Source: Rhabditoides inermis (lineage: Eukaryota; Nematoda; Chromadorea; Rhabditida; Rhabditidae). Taken from it: a stretch of DNA of 64,000 bases. Location of the stretch: the NCBI GenBank assembly GCA_963966185.1, contig CAWZYM010000139.1, positions 620,001-684,000 on the forward strand, written 5' to 3'. This document shows, in pieces, positions 62,501-64,000 of the stretch; position 1 is the stretch's first letter, and each line of letters opens with the position of its first letter. The notes under the pieces were generated by a model. It worked only from the letters and a program-made list of their open reading frames with translations, was not told where the DNA came from and did not search any database. Made by a program: the position numbers and the translations under genes.

Positions 62501-63458
62501 TTCTCTTGCCACAGTCTCCTCGCTACCAAGGGCGAGAGCACCATGTATTTTGAAACATGAGCACACGACGGTCCTGTAACTTTGCAGAAGTCAAGCTTCA
62601 GATAGCTACAACCGATTCTAGATCGGTCGTCGAATATGCACAGACAGAACACCTCGATTTACCTTTACGAAGAAGACCATTGTTTATTGTTTTTCAGACA
62701 TTTCGGGTTTTTCAAAAAGTATAGTTTGAATGCGAATAGAAGACCCGATTGTAGTTGCGTATCACTCTCACAAATGCTTGTGAATGAAAAAGTTATCGTT
62801 CATCTCTCTCTTTCTCCCCCTCTCTCCCTCTCTTCTCTTGCCCCAGTCTCCTCGCTACCAAGGGGGGGAGCACCATGTATTTTGAAACATGAGCACACAA
62901 CGGTCCTGTAACTTTGCAGAAGTCAAGCTTCAGATAGCTACAACCGATTCTAGATCGGTCGTCGAATATGCACAGACAGAACACCTCGATTTACCTTTAC
63001 GAAGAAGACCATTGTTTATTGTTTTTCAGACATTTCGGGTTTTTCAAAAAGTATAGTTTGAATGCAAATAGAAGACCCAATTGTAGTTGCGTATCACTCT
63101 CACAAATGCTTGTGAATGAAAAAGTTATCGTTCATCTCTCTCTTTCTCCCCCTCTCTCCCTCTCTTCTCTTGCCCCAGTCTCCTCGCTACCAAGGGCGAG
63201 AGCACCATGTATTTTGAAACATGAGCACACAACGGTCTTGTAACTTTGCAGAAGTCAAGCTTCAGATAGCTACAACTGATCCTAGATCGGTCGTCGAATA
63301 TGCACAGACAGAACACCTCGATTTACGTTAAGAAGAAGCCCATTGTTTTTTTCAGACATTTCGGGTTTTTCAAAATGTATAATTTGAATGCGAATAGAAG
63401 ACCCAGTTGCAGTTGTGTAAAACTCTCACAAGTGCTTGTGAATGAAAAAGTTATCGTT
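56481..63458 (+). repeat. Second copy of the 6.94-kb tandem duplication
   Basis: Unit starts are 56511, 56843, 57170, 57497, 57705, 58031, 58357, 58682, 59009, 59217, 59510, 59835, 60166, 60493, 60820, 61144, 61476, 61807, 62134, 62461, 62793 and 63125. The order is D-E-F-S-B-C-A-F-S-C(293)-A-D-E-F-transitional, followed by seven G units, as in 49570-56510. At 56511 the array returns abruptly from G to D. At 63451 it continues as G, which fixes the junction and shows that this is an extra copy of the boundary. Confidence 0.93.
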
Positions 63459-64000
63459 TATCTCTCTCTTTCTCCCCCTCTCTACCTCTCTTCTCTTTCC
63501 CCAGTCTCCTCGCTACCAAGGGCGAGAGCACCATGTATTTTGAAACATGAGCACACAACGGTCCTGTAACTTTGCAGAAGTCAAGCTTCAGATAGCTACA
63601 ACCGATTCTAGATCGGTCGTCGAATATGCACAGACAGAACACCTCGATTTACCTTTACGAAGAAGACCATTGTTTTTTTCAGACATTTCGGGTTTTTCAA
63701 AAAGTATAATTTGAATGCGAATAGAAGACCCAAATGCAGTTGTGTATAACTCTCACAAATGCTTGTGAATGAAAAAGTTATCGTTCATCTCTCTCTTTCT
63801 CCCCCTCTCTCCCTCTCTTCTCTTGCCCCAGTCTCCTCGCTACCAAGGGCGAGAGCACCATGTATTTTGAAACATGAGCACACAACGGTCCTGTAACTTT
63901 GCAGAAGTCAAGCTTCAGATAGCTACAACCGATTCTAGATCGGTCGTCGAATATGCACAGACAGAACACCTCGATTTACCTTTACGAAGAAGACCATTGT
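63451..64000 (+). repeat. G-type units continuing to the right edge
   Basis: One full unit (63451-63777, 327 bp, with CTCTTTCCCCAG in place of CTCTTGCCCCAG) and the first 223 bases of the next (from 63778) are both G type. The array therefore continues to the right of the window in the divergent family. Confidence 0.92.

Larger units (their letters stand above)
1..64000. repeat. Satellite DNA array, about 326-bp unit, higher-order organised
   Basis: The window is tiled end to end by one tandem unit with no interruption. Unit starts (TTATCG or its variants) run from 283 to 63778, giving about 204 complete units. Class lengths are 325, 326, 327-328, 331-332 and 208-209 bp, with rare 293, 324, 329, 334 and 347-bp forms. 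All units share one orientation. Types A to F differ from each other by clusters of substitutions and small indels, while copies of one type from distant positions are nearly identical. That is the usual sign of higher-order repeat amplification. Role is inferred only: such arrays are usually centromeric or heterochromatic. GC is about 44%. There is no telomere repeat, transposon or unique insert. The species is not recognisable. Confidence 0.97.

Noticed and set aside
1..64000. CRISPR array or prokaryotic repeat region
   Set aside because: The whole unit is repeated with no unique spacers, the period is about 326 bp, and the array exceeds 60 kb with no genes.
1..64000. Ribosomal spacer subrepeats, 5S, tRNA or histone repeat unit
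   Set aside because: No rRNA, tRNA or coding signature is visible in any unit, and there are no A/B box or 5S-like internal control elements that I can recognise.

Overview
The whole 64,000-base window is one uninterrupted, head-to-tail satellite DNA array. I see no protein gene, RNA gene, mobile element or unique sequence in it. It holds about 204 complete units plus one partial unit at each edge. Full-length units are about 325-332 bp and roughly 44% GC (142 of 326 by hand count in the unit at 9415-9740), and 27 units are short, internally deleted forms of 208-209 bp. All units run in the same direction. Long higher-order satellite arrays like this are typical of eukaryotic centromeric, pericentromeric or heterochromatic DNA assembled from long reads. 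CpG is not strongly depleted (11 in that unit), which would fit an invertebrate or another weakly methylated genome, but the species cannot be named from the sequence.

Layout. I number units from the conserved TTATCG motif that follows GAATGAAAAAG. Seven recurring unit types can be told apart by shared variants: A (325 bp), B (326), C (326), D (331), E (327), F (327) and S (208, short). They recur in the order A-D-E-F-S-B-C, giving a seven-unit higher-order repeat of about 2,170 bp. Complete copies lie at 14010-16180, 20158-22328, 36841-39010, 47076-49244 and 49245-51416, with cyclically shifted copies at 32503-34673 and 56511-58681. From 1 to about 7 kb an older-looking four-unit repeat of about 1,305 bp dominates and shares units with a patch at 10.7-13.0 kb. 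From 7 to 36 kb the seven-unit repeat is present with many shortened, rearranged and hybrid versions, including a 535-bp two-unit block (16.5-18.6 kb) and a 1,518-bp five-unit block (26.6-29.6 kb). From 37 to 48 kb lies a 5.46-kb tandem duplication. Each of its copies carries four tandem 652-bp two-unit repeats. At 54.2 kb the array changes to a divergent unit family (called G here). The segment 49.5-56.5 kb, including that change, is then repeated almost perfectly at 56.5-63.45 kb with a 6,940-bp period, and G units resume to the window end.

Each full-length unit has the same internal anatomy: a 37-nt pyrimidine tract ending in a CAG, a 42-nt segment ending in GTGAGC, a HindIII site, three short inverted repeats and an A/T-rich stretch with poly(T). 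The layout is best explained by repeated unequal crossing-over, gene conversion and template switching. Nothing here acts as an operon or pathway. The possible roles are structural (centromere or heterochromatin) or through satellite transcripts, and both are inference.
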